From Bariatricus massiliensis (GTDB lineage Bacteria > Bacillota > Clostridia > Lachnospirales > Lachnospiraceae): a DNA stretch of 64,000 nt. Shown in pieces: positions 32,051-39,722 of this stretch. Below the pieces are notes generated by a model, which was given only the letters and a program-made list of their open reading frames with translations, was not told the DNA's origin and did no database searches. Each line of letters begins with the position of its first letter. The stretch's first letter is position 1. The position numbers and the translations under genes are program-made. The DNA lies in the NCBI RefSeq assembly GCF_900086725.1, contig NZ_LT574837.1:922760-986759 (forward strand), written 5' to 3'.

Positions 32051-34427
32051 AATTAATCAAATCCTTTATCAATCTTGCAAATATACGTTCATCACACATA
32101 AAGCCTACTTCTGCTCGTATCAGGGCGTTTGCTGTAGCTTCTCCTATTTTGTTATAATCTATATCTGTACCACCAGTCACTGAAACATTTATTTCATTTT
32201 GGCTAGAACGCTCTATCTTACCTATCATGCCCTCAAGTCCACCGTGCGACCTCAGCAGTGCATTTTCCTCTTTGGTCAGCACCGCTTCACCCTCATCCAG
32301 CCACGCCGGGAACATGTCATTGGGAACATAGTCCATTCCTATTTTCAGACGTGACATCTTGGGTAGGCTAAATGACTTTCCACCGACAATCGGAACCCAG
32401 TCCGGTGCTGTTACACTACCGATACTGCTTGCCAGACTATTCCAACCATCTACAATCGCATTAATCGGCGCTTTAAATATACCAACCAAGGCGCTGACTG
32501 CATTAGAGAATATTTCCTTGACGTTGTTCCATGCTGCTTTCCAATTCCCGGTAAAGACATTCTTCACGAAATCAATTAAATTCCGGAAGATATTCGTGAT
32601 GTTCCCTATAATACTTGTGACTGTTCCACTTATGCTCCCGAAAACTGCACTGAACACTCCCATCAAGGCATTCAGGACCGGCATAAGTGGCTGAATCGCT
32701 GTTGTCACAAGGCTTACGAGCGCAGATATCAATGGCTGTACTGCAGCTCCTATCAATGTCACGATTGGCTCAAGCAACGCCGCGAATTGACTTATGAGCG
32801 GGCCAAGAAGGTCTGTAATAACTGGAAGCACCGATTCTATCAACGTAGACAGCAATGGAAGGAGTGCTTCTCCCAATGGAACCAGCAGCACTTCTACATT
32901 GCGCTTTAATTCTTCAAACATAGCGCCAAGGTCATCGTACTTGACATCTTTGATTTGGTTCATGGCATCAGCGGTATCATACGCTCCTGACTGTATATCG
33001 GCCAACTGCGTAACAACTTCGGGCCCAAGATCCTCCCACATAGTCCCGAACAGGTCGACTCCCGCCGTATTCTGTTCCAACGGGTCTTCCAGTTCTGCCA
33101 ACGCCTCAATCGTCTGCTGAAAGGCTTCCTTGGCAGCTTCCCCGCCCTGCCCGAACTTAGCCGCCATTTCATCCGCATCGAGACCGATTGTCTCGAATCC
33201 TTCTCGCGTGGTATCAGAACCATCTATCACACGGATAGACATTTCTTTGACGGCATCGCCAATCTTGTCCAGATTCCATGCTCCGGTCTCAGCGCCTTTT
33301 TGAAAGATTGCGAACATGTCATCTGCATCAAGTCCGACTTTTCCGAACTGTACGGAATACTCGGAGATACTGTCAAGTAACTCACCGGAATAGTCAAGTC
33401 CATTCTGGGCCCCCGCCGCGATTAGATTCATTGCCTCATCGCCTGATACCCCAAAGTTGTCCATCATTGCCTTGGCCGCCCGAGTAGATTCTGTTATGTC
33501 ATACTCAAAGGTATCCCGCAGCGCAAATGCGGATTCAGTAACACTCTGCAGACTGGCATCGTCCATATCCCCAAGATTCTGCTTTACCCTTGCCATCGCG
33601 TCCGCAATATCTGCGAAGTTTTCTCCATAATTATCGGCATAGATATCTTCAAGCACCGCTTGATAGCGTTCAGTCTCTTCCTTACTAGTTCCCGTAGCAG
33701 CAGCGAACTGATTCATAGCACTTTGCATGTTATCCGCAGTACCTACCGCAAGTGCTCCTACACCGACAAATGCCGCGCCAATACCAACAGCGGCAATAGC
33801 GGAACCCGACAGTCCTTCTGTCAGTTCACCTACTTTGCCCAGTAGCGGAACCGCTCCGGATGCAGCATCTGCAAAGGATGATGATAGGAAACCTCCTATA
33901 TTGCCAAGAGGTCCATTACTTATTTCTTCACCTACGTCATCTGCCACATCTGCCAGACTTTCAATTCCTTCTTCGGCATCCGCTATGTCAGCATTTACAT
34001 CGACATCAATGTTTTTATCCCGGCTCACATTCTTTATCTTGTTTTCTGCTTTTCCGGTGTCAGCATTGACATCTACTTCCATATCATCAGCACTCAGGCT
34101 ATCTATGTCTGATTCAGCCTTAGAAATATCAGCTTCTACATTGATGTCTACCGCTTTATCCTCGACCTCGAATTTCATTGCCTGCTCAGCGTCTTTGCCA
34201 GCTTCTTCCCATGCTTCCGAGACATTATCGGCTGCTTTCTCAGCATTTTTTACTGTCTTATCGGACTCTGCTTTTATACTCTTCGTCTTCTGTTCTTCTA
34301 TTTTTACAGTCTCATCCGCAGACTTCTTGACAGACTTTTCTACTTTCTTATTCGCTTGGGCGAGATCTGCTTCTACCTTACTGTCATCTGCCCGCAGTTC
34401 ATAGATTACCTCGCCTTCTTTTGCCAC
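32043..34427 (-). CDS. Tail tape measure protein
   Basis: 794 residues. A charged N-terminal coiled coil (EADLAQANKKVEKSVKK..., repeated acidic DIxVEADIS motifs) is followed by the TP901-type core (MQSAMNQFAAATGTSKEETERYQAVLEDIYADNYGENF), membrane-like helices (LLPLLSTLIESVLPVITDLLGPLI) and a C-terminal domain. It sets tail length; 794 residues predicts a short-to-medium siphovirus tail. It overlaps the Dit gene by 8 bases. Confidence 0.93.
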   Translation of the reverse strand: MAKEGEVIYELRADDSKVEADLAQANKKVEKSVKKSADETVKIEEQKTKSIKAESDKTVKNAEKAADNVSEAWEEAGKDAEQAMKFEVEDKAVDINVEADISKAESDIDSLSADDMEVDVNADTGKAENKIKNVSRDKNIDVDVNADIADAEEGIESLADVADDVGEEISNGPLGNIGGFLSSSFADAASGAVPLLGKVGELTEGLSGSAIAAVGIGAAFVGVGALAVGTADNMQSAMNQFAAATGTSKEETERYQAVLEDIYADNYGENFADIADAMARVKQNLGDMDDASLQSVTESAFALRDTFEYDITESTRAAKAMMDNFGVSGDEAMNLIAAGAQNGLDYSGELLDSISEYSVQFGKVGLDADDMFAIFQKGAETGAWNLDKIGDAVKEMSIRVIDGSDTTREGFETIGLDADEMAAKFGQGGEAAKEAFQQTIEALAELEDPLEQNTAGVDLFGTMWEDLGPEVVTQLADIQSGAYDTADAMNQIKDVKYDDLGAMFEELKRNVEVLLVPLGEALLPLLSTLIESVLPVITDLLGPLISQFAALLEPIVTLIGAAVQPLISALVSLVTTAIQPLMPVLNALMGVFSAVFGSISGTVTSIIGNITNIFRNLIDFVKNVFTGNWKAAWNNVKEIFSNAVSALVGIFKAPINAIVDGWNSLASSIGSVTAPDWVPIVGGKSFSLPKMSRLKIGMDYVPNDMFPAWLDEGEAVLTKEENALLRSHGGLEGMIGKIERSSQNEINVSVTGGTDIDYNKIGEATANALIRAEVGFMCDERIFARLIKDLINYD

Positions 34428-34479
34428 ATATACCCACCTGCCTTTTTATTGAAACGCCGGCACAGTGGCACAATGGCTG

Positions 34480-34632
34480 TTATAGTCTTATCTCAAACTC
34501 TTTCCTACAGTCTTTATTCTTACACTTGATATAGAGCTTGCTACACTTAGCTCCTTCAATATAAAAAACATTCTGTCCAGTACCGCAATACGGGCACGGC
34601 ACTTTTTTAATCTTTTTTCCGTCAGCTTTCAA
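34480..34632 (-). CDS. 50-residue zinc-ribbon phage protein
   Basis: Starts with TTG overlapping the Gp15 stop codon (TTGA), so it is translationally coupled. It has C-P-Y-C, a single Cys and C-K-N-K-D-C (residues 13, 16, 30, 37 and 42), as in Com-like or cysteine-rich KTR zinc ribbons. Lies between the Gp15 chaperone and the tape measure. Function unknown; Mu Com acts on translation, but I cannot claim that here. Confidence 0.6.
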   Translation of the reverse strand: MKADGKKIKKVPCPYCGTGQNVFYIEGAKCSKLYIKCKNKDCRKEFEIRL

Positions 34633-35231
34633 TGTCTTGCCATCCCTTCCAGCGTGCTGAACAAGCGGTCCAATCCTGACTGTCCCCCGCCTCCTCGAAC
34701 AGGCAGCGCGTAATATGATTTTAGTTCAATTATCTCCTGAACCTGCTTCTGATTCTTACCATTAAAGGGCGGTATCTCCATATCCCGGATGCGCATCACC
34801 CGCTTAATCTTGGTCTTATCAGACAGACCATTGAATAGAAAAAGGAACTTCTTCCAAGGAAGCCGCCCCTGCTCATCTATTAAGTCAATATGATAGTCCT
34901 GCATGAACGAAGCATAGATATAATCGCCATCCTCTTCAAAATCAAGAATTGGAATTGGCGACTTCCTCAGTTCCGGCCGTTTCTTTACATTCACATGCAA
35001 CCGATAGATCTCATTCAATACCTTGAGTTTTTCGCCGGGACTATATAGCCTAAGATTCCAGTCGTTTTTTACAAGCATCCTTAATGCCTGCTCTGCTTTT
35101 TCATAGTCAGTAAGACCTTCTTCTCGATATAGTTTCTGTATCTCAAGAATTGTATCAAATGCAGGATTTACAATTAATTTCCCTTTACTGGTAACAATCT
35201 CCCGTCTGGGTATCTCAGTAAGGAACCCCAT
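34629..35231 (-). CDS. Gp15 family tail assembly protein
   Basis: 200 residues matching the bacteriophage Gp15 family (FDTILEIQKLYREEGLTDYEKAEQALRML, ILDFEEDGDYIYASFMQDYHIDLIDEQGRLPWKKF). Encoded just before the tape measure, the usual position of tail assembly chaperones. Confidence 0.85.
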   Translation of the reverse strand: MGFLTEIPRREIVTSKGKLIVNPAFDTILEIQKLYREEGLTDYEKAEQALRMLVKNDWNLRLYSPGEKLKVLNEIYRLHVNVKKRPELRKSPIPILDFEEDGDYIYASFMQDYHIDLIDEQGRLPWKKFLFLFNGLSDKTKIKRVMRIRDMEIPPFNGKNQKQVQEIIELKSYYALPVRGGGGQSGLDRLFSTLEGMARH

Positions 35232-35675
35232 TTACTTCACCTTCTTAAATGCGCGCCGCTGTTTTCGGTTATACTTCTGCTGGATACTTTTTCTGTTTTG
35301 TTGGGTTATTTCACGTATTTTAGGTATCACAACGTCCGTAATGAATGGCATGACTTCAAGAGCCATCTCATTATAACGATTGTTATAGAATTCGAGGATT
35401 ATTTCTGTGTCATCATCCCCAAAAACTGATTTCAAAATAGCAATCACTGCATTGCCCAACTTCTGATATGCACCAATCAACTCCCCCTTTTCCTCTGGGT
35501 CTATACTCTGGATTTCCGTCTGTGTTCTAAGCAATTCTGTGTACTGCCCGCTTAATTTTTCTACCATACTTCCGGGGTCTATACTGACATGAAGAGTGTG
35601 TACTACCTCACCAAATTCATTTACAAGTTCAAACTCTTCTGTGTATGTGTTATGCCGCTTTGCTTGATAAGCCAT
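35232..35675 (-). CDS. Tail assembly chaperone-like protein
   Basis: 147 residues from the ATG of MAYQAKRHNTYTEEF (TTGGAGG 7 bases upstream). Beta-strands with VVHTLHVSIDPGSMVEKLSGQYTEL then helices and a very basic tail (NRKQRRAFKKVK). It occupies the gpG-like position before Gp15. The stop abuts the next ATG, and I found no slippery heptamer for a programmed frameshift. Confidence 0.7.
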   Translation of the reverse strand: MAYQAKRHNTYTEEFELVNEFGEVVHTLHVSIDPGSMVEKLSGQYTELLRTQTEIQSIDPEEKGELIGAYQKLGNAVIAILKSVFGDDDTEIILEFYNNRYNEMALEVMPFITDVVIPKIREITQQNRKSIQQKYNRKQRRAFKKVK

Positions 35676-35691
35676 ATTTATACCTCCAAAA

Positions 35692-35716
35692 AGGGAGAGC
35701 ACCTCTAGCTCTCCCT
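35692..35716 (-). terminator. Intrinsic terminator after the major tail protein
   Basis: AGGGAGAGC and GCTCTCCCT form a 9-bp stem beginning at the stop codon of the tail tube gene, followed by TTTTTGG on the minus strand. The T-run merges with the ribosome site of the next gene, so it may be a partial terminator that raises tail tube output relative to downstream genes. Confidence 0.75.
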
Positions 35717-36203
35717 ACGTTGTTGTACTGATTGCCGGACGGCCATTTCCATGAATTGTAACTGTAAGAGCGTTAACAGCTCCGGAGTCACCGTAAGCCG
35801 GCGTGATGTTCGCCAATGTTATTGGCCAGATAATTACCTTCTTGCCTTTCTGTAGCTTCAGATGTGTCTTTCTTGCATTTCCAAGCTCGTACATGACCTT
35901 ATCACTCAAAATGTAATTACAAGCCTCATCACCCGCTTTTACATCCCCTGTAAGGGTAAGAGTCATCTGCGCACCCGTCACCTCGGTACTTCCCCAGCCC
36001 TTATTTGCGTAATAAGTTGCCTGATACAGTACTTCGTTGAGTGACTGAGCCATGTTCTTAGTAAGCTCTGCAAGGCTTGCCCAAGCTGCCACATCGCCCT
36101 CTGGCGCAGTATTTATAAATGCTTCTGTTTCATAGTTCATTTCCGGCGTGATTGTATTTTTAGGTAGTGCCGGCTCTGCGAAAAATTGAATATCTAACTT
36201 CAT
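35715..36203 (-). CDS. Major tail (tube) protein
   Basis: 162 residues, starting MKLDIQFFAEPALPK. Beta-rich throughout (GAQMTLTLTGDVKAGDEACNYILS, ALTVTIHGNGRPAISTTT), as expected for a tail tube subunit. The N-terminal I-Q-F-F-A-E motif is shared with the scaffold protein of this phage and with structural proteins of many Firmicute phages. A terminator hairpin directly follows. Confidence 0.8.
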   Translation of the reverse strand: MKLDIQFFAEPALPKNTITPEMNYETEAFINTAPEGDVAAWASLAELTKNMAQSLNEVLYQATYYANKGWGSTEVTGAQMTLTLTGDVKAGDEACNYILSDKVMYELGNARKTHLKLQKGKKVIIWPITLANITPAYGDSGAVNALTVTIHGNGRPAISTTT

Positions 36204-36219
36204 GCTTTTTTGTCCTTTC

Positions 36220-36603
36220 TTAACAGTGAATCATATTGTTTATGATACAGGAATAATGATACGTCCCGTCCTCGTCCCTGCCGATTTTAGACGGCTCTTT
36301 CGCAATAGTGGAATCAAGCCAGCTAAAAGTGTCTCCTTTAGGATATGCCTTCAACCGTTGTAAATAATTACTAATGGAAGATAGCCATTCTAAGCATTGC
36401 TTCTGGCTCTTATGCCGACACAGGAATAGCACCGGCAGAGTTTTCACAGTCTGCTTGTTATAATAGGTAGTGCCAGTAAATCCCTCGCCCAGCTCCGCAT
36501 AAATGCCGCCCTGTGCCTTAAGTTCATCAACGTCAATCTGGACATTACACTCTTTTTCTATAATGCTGATCAGCATATCAAAAAATTCAAATTGCGGTGT
36601 CAC
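36220..36603 (-). CDS. Minor capsid / tail terminator protein (Minor_capsid_3-like)
   Basis: 127 residues from a GTG that overlaps the previous stop (GTGA) with AAAGGAGG 8 bases upstream. FEFFDMLISIIEKE at the N-terminus and TYYNKQTVKTLPVLFLCRHKSQKQCL match the phage minor-capsid-3 group that caps the tail. Part of the head-tail connector set. Confidence 0.75.
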   Translation of the reverse strand: MTPQFEFFDMLISIIEKECNVQIDVDELKAQGGIYAELGEGFTGTTYYNKQTVKTLPVLFLCRHKSQKQCLEWLSSISNYLQRLKAYPKGDTFSWLDSTIAKEPSKIGRDEDGTYHYSCIINNMIHC

Positions 36604-37007
36604 TGTCTCAACCTCCTTTTCAACGATGCCTGATATACTTTCTTCCATTCCTCCCCGTAAACTTCCTTGGCGTACTTCGCCCATTCTTCCTGCGCCAACG
36701 CGCTTGTAAAAGATAGTTTCTTTGGACCATACGTCCGGTTCGTGGGGTTTCCATACATTACGTCACCATTCCAAAGATACTGTGCATATGGCGTGGCCCA
36801 ACGCAACATGAACTTCCCTTCTACCGCTTTTTTATCACTTGACGCCAACCCACTATTTTTCAGAATATGTTGGTCTACTGGAACATGCATATTAGCATCT
36901 TCAAGCGCCTGATTTCCCATATCAGTAAGCGCCGCATTATTGGCCGCCTTAATGCGTGCTACAGCTGCTGGTCTGTTAAAAGTTACTCTGGTACTTATCT
37001 TAGGCAT
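36600..37007 (-). CDS. Minor capsid protein (Minor_capsid_2-like)
   Basis: 135 residues. The pattern NAALTDMGNQALEDANMHVPVDQHILKNSGL...WATPYAQYLWNGDVMYG is that of the minor-capsid-2 family (HK97 gp10-like). It forms part of the neck between portal and tail. Confidence 0.8.
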   Translation of the reverse strand: MPKISTRVTFNRPAAVARIKAANNAALTDMGNQALEDANMHVPVDQHILKNSGLASSDKKAVEGKFMLRWATPYAQYLWNGDVMYGNPTNRTYGPKKLSFTSALAQEEWAKYAKEVYGEEWKKVYQASLKRRLRQ

Positions 37008-37341
37008 GTTTAATCAGCCCCAATTCGTAATGGTGCAACCTGCCCTCATCGTAAAGTGGCTCAACAAGCTGGATTTTATGTTTTTGTCCGTTAAAAATAA
37101 TGATATCATCTTCGGTGAACGCCACTCCTCGCGGCCGGCTATTCTTACAATCGTAGAACAATGTCGCTGCTAATTGGATTTCGGCACTATTACTATCTCG
37201 TACTACCTTGCTTGATGGTTCTATTCGGACTCGCTGTAATGTCTGCTCGTCAGTAAGGCATCCTTCACTCCAACGGTCTACTCTTTCTTCCTTGGCGTGC
37301 GTAACAGTGTGTATAAGAAGCGCTTTAGGTATAGGGCGCAT
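37000..37341 (-). CDS. Minor capsid protein (Minor_capsid_1-like)
   Basis: 113 residues from the ATG of MRPIPKALLIHTV, with GGGGAGG upstream. KALLIHTVTH...LQRVRIEPSSKVVRDSNSAEIQLAATLFYDCKNSRP...FTEDDIIIFNGQKHKI matches minor-capsid-1, a stopper-like connector protein. Overlaps both neighbours by a few bases. Confidence 0.8.
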   Translation of the reverse strand: MRPIPKALLIHTVTHAKEERVDRWSEGCLTDEQTLQRVRIEPSSKVVRDSNSAEIQLAATLFYDCKNSRPRGVAFTEDDIIIFNGQKHKIQLVEPLYDEGRLHHYELGLIKHA

Positions 37342-37726
37342 AGCAGCCACCTCCCCTATAAAGAAGTCCCGTAGGTGCCAGCAGACGAAGCGCACGCGGT
37401 GCGTATATAGATTGTTCTGTACTTCCAGACGCCCCCGATGCTTTGGAAAAATTAAATTTCCCAAGGCCAGCGCTCTGGAAGTCTGCACCATTGTCCATGT
37501 CGCTACCACCGTTCGCATCCAAATATTCTATCTGGGCGCACACGGCCTTTTTTATACGCTCCTGTATCTCGCATCCGTAAGTTTCCATACGATGAGAAGA
37601 TATGCGATACATGGTCATCTCTTCCACTAGCTCAGAAGCCCGCTCTAAAAGCGATGGGAAGTCGGATTCATTTACCGGCTCCCCATGAAATGCATCATAA
37701 TAATAATTTTGTGTTACATAAGGCAT
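37325..37726 (-). CDS. Head-tail connector (adaptor-like) protein
   Basis: 133 residues from the ATG of MPYVTQNYYYDAFHG; GGGGGCGAGGGA is directly upstream. A second ATG 7 codons earlier (37747) is possible because it abuts the capsid stop. Helical body (LLERASELVEEMTMYRI..., RIKKAVCAQIEYLDAN) typical of Gp6-type adaptors. Position after the major capsid gene supports this. Confidence 0.65.
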   Translation of the reverse strand: MPYVTQNYYYDAFHGEPVNESDFPSLLERASELVEEMTMYRISSHRMETYGCEIQERIKKAVCAQIEYLDANGGSDMDNGADFQSAGLGKFNFSKASGASGSTEQSIYAPRALRLLAPTGLLYRGGGCYAPYT

Positions 37727-37747
37727 TCCCTCGCCCCCAATCCTCAT

Positions 37748-38731
37748 TTATGCCCCTACTTTTTGTGCCGGAGCAACCTGAATACCGTGTAGAACAGCAG
37801 CGGAACGGGTAGCTTTAAGCGCCATAGCTGCCACCATCTCAACTTCTCCTGTCTTCACCGCTCCCGGCCTTGTCATATCCGGAAGAAATATCTTAGGCTC
37901 TTTCGTGCCCTCAGGCGTTACACCGTGAACCGCATCCAAACCAATACGGAATAAGTACATATCTGTGGTACCCGCTGTAGCATCCGTCTCAATAATCGGC
38001 GTAGATGTTCCCGGCTTATCGCCCATCTTCATGATTGTCGCATTTCCGTACTTCACAATATGAGTTCCCAACTCCGTCTTTGTCTGCTGGAACTGGGTAG
38101 AAAAATCTGCAACGGACTGAAATACAGCAAACAAATCGTTATTAACCGCAATAACTCCCGGCTCTCCATCCAGTAGCTTCTCCACCTGCCGAAGCTCGTA
38201 CAGGAAGGACTGCCAGTTTGCTTTTACGTTCGCCGCAGAATCAAGCTGTAAAAGGGAGCTTGCGTCTAATGTTACTTCGGTACTGGATCCCTTGAGGGCC
38301 TTCGCCATTCCGTCAAATGCAGTTGTATCCTTTGCACTGTCTCCATTGATGAACCAATCCTGAAATAAGGTACGGACCGCCGTTGTCTTCTGTTCAAGCT
38401 GAAATTTCACCAGATCAAGAACCTGTTTTTCATAGTTTGCAATAACTCGGTCAATCTGAAATGAGCCACCAAATACTTTAAGATTTACCGACACCTGTTC
38501 TGTGTCCGCCTGCTGTGGCTTGTACTCAGTATTGAGTGCTCTTCCCTCCGCAGTTGCCATTGTTTTTAGCCTGTTGTACACATAGGTCATTGTGTTTCCT
38601 CCCTGAGGCTTCACAGTATCGTCAAATACCATTGCGTCCAACAAGGGGGACTTTCTAAACTCATCAATTACATAGTTCGTCAGTTTATCCTGACTTAAAT
38701 TTTTAGCCTGCGCTAATGTGAATGCTGCCAT
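37748..38731 (-). CDS. Major capsid protein
   Basis: 327 residues from the ATG of MAAFTLAQAKNLS (AAAGGATG upstream). N-terminal helix, SPLLDAMVFDDTVKPQGGNTMTYVYNRLK (the strand-loop region of HK97-fold capsids of this branch) and VNLKVFGGSFQIDRVIANYEKQV. It directly follows the scaffold gene. No protease gene is present nearby, so maturation probably depends on the separate scaffold. Confidence 0.9.
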   Translation of the reverse strand: MAAFTLAQAKNLSQDKLTNYVIDEFRKSPLLDAMVFDDTVKPQGGNTMTYVYNRLKTMATAEGRALNTEYKPQQADTEQVSVNLKVFGGSFQIDRVIANYEKQVLDLVKFQLEQKTTAVRTLFQDWFINGDSAKDTTAFDGMAKALKGSSTEVTLDASSLLQLDSAANVKANWQSFLYELRQVEKLLDGEPGVIAVNNDLFAVFQSVADFSTQFQQTKTELGTHIVKYGNATIMKMGDKPGTSTPIIETDATAGTTDMYLFRIGLDAVHGVTPEGTKEPKIFLPDMTRPGAVKTGEVEMVAAMALKATRSAAVLHGIQVAPAQKVGA

Positions 38732-38746
38732 AGTAATCATCCTTTC

Positions 38747-39373
38747 TTATTTACCAAATAGTTGTTCTTTTAATACATCGTCCACAGTCTTCTCTTTTTT
38801 AGGTGGCTTTCCGTGGCGTTGTCCCCAACCTTTTTTATCAGGTTCACCGTCGTCGTCATCAGAAGTATCTCCATCCTTGAACTGTGGATATTTTTCCAGA
38901 ACCTTATCAATCGCATCCTCGATATCTAGATTATCGTCTTTGTTCTGGTATACTTTCGCAAGTGCCAGAACATCATCAACACAATCTTTTTTAACATCGT
39001 GCTCCAGACATGTCCATCTTAATTCAAGTGCGGCTGCCTTTTCTTCTGCTTTCCTGATTTTTTCACTTGCCTCGGTCTCTTCGACATCATTGTCTGATTC
39101 CTTGGGTTTACTATCAGTTTTCTGTTTGGGCTTCTGAGATTGTTGACGCTGCCACTTGCGTTTTTCTCTTGCCAGACGTTTTTCTACGACATCGTCTATA
39201 TCTTTCTGCGTATATTTCTTCTCCTCAGAATCCTCTTCTCCGTCTTCGTCCGGGTCATCACCGTCCGGGTCGTCACCCCCAGCATCTGGGCCGTCCTTGC
39301 CTTCTTCTGAACTTTCCGCGAAAAATTGGATGTTCATAGGCATTAATTTCTTTCTTAGATTCATGTGTTTCAT
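38747..39373 (-). CDS. Scaffolding protein (DUF4355-like)
   Basis: 208 residues from the ATG of MKHMNLRKKLMPMN (AAAGGAG 8 bases upstream). After an I-Q-F-F-A-E motif come acidic, repetitive residues (GDDPDGDDPDEDGEEDSEEKK) and a coiled coil, the usual scaffold plan. Its leader carries GTCGCACAGA, as in the GTGCG-hairpin leaders. Confidence 0.8.
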   Translation of the reverse strand: MKHMNLRKKLMPMNIQFFAESSEEGKDGPDAGGDDPDGDDPDEDGEEDSEEKKYTQKDIDDVVEKRLAREKRKWQRQQSQKPKQKTDSKPKESDNDVEETEASEKIRKAEEKAAALELRWTCLEHDVKKDCVDDVLALAKVYQNKDDNLDIEDAIDKVLEKYPQFKDGDTSDDDDGEPDKKGWGQRHGKPPKKEKTVDDVLKEQLFGK

Positions 39374-39479
39374 TTTCTCTGCTCCTTTCACCGTTTATAG
39401 TCTGTGCGACTGTCTCCGGTTGCCAACCCGTATTTTAGGGCATAAAAATACCACCCAACCATTTCTGATTAAGTGGTAC

Positions 39480-39707
39480 TTATATTTCAATTTCGTATGG
39501 TAAGAGGTCTTCCCCTTCCTCATAATCGGGACAATCAGTATTATCAAAGCATACCTCATACGGTTTATACGTGCCTTGAGGATACTTTTCGCACCAAGCC
39601 CTACCTATGTGTTCCTTTTCTGCGAATTTGCACGTCCTGCATTTAATCTTTTCGACATCTGGCATCTGCATTCCCGACATGGGCCTTAATCCATTTAATC
39701 TACTCAT
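39480..39707 (-). CDS. Small cysteine-rich phage protein
   Basis: 75 residues. C-R-T-C (KIKCRTCKFAEKEH), then further Cys in WCEKYP and VCFDNTDCPDY: six cysteines in a possible zinc-binding fold. It lies between the minor capsid-ADP-ribosyltransferase gene and the scaffold. Similar small proteins occur here in Clostridia phages; function unknown. Confidence 0.6.
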   Translation of the reverse strand: MSRLNGLRPMSGMQMPDVEKIKCRTCKFAEKEHIGRAWCEKYPQGTYKPYEVCFDNTDCPDYEEGEDLLPYEIEI

Positions 39708-39722
39708 AGCACCTGCCCCTTT

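Noticed and set aside
32794..34404. Long plus-strand open frames antisense to the tape measure gene
   Set aside because: They lack ribosome sites, have serine/proline-rich composition and mirror the codon pattern of the tape measure gene.
35231..35232. Programmed frameshift between the two tail assembly proteins
   Set aside because: The upstream stop abuts the Gp15 start and no slippery heptamer was found near the end of the first gene.
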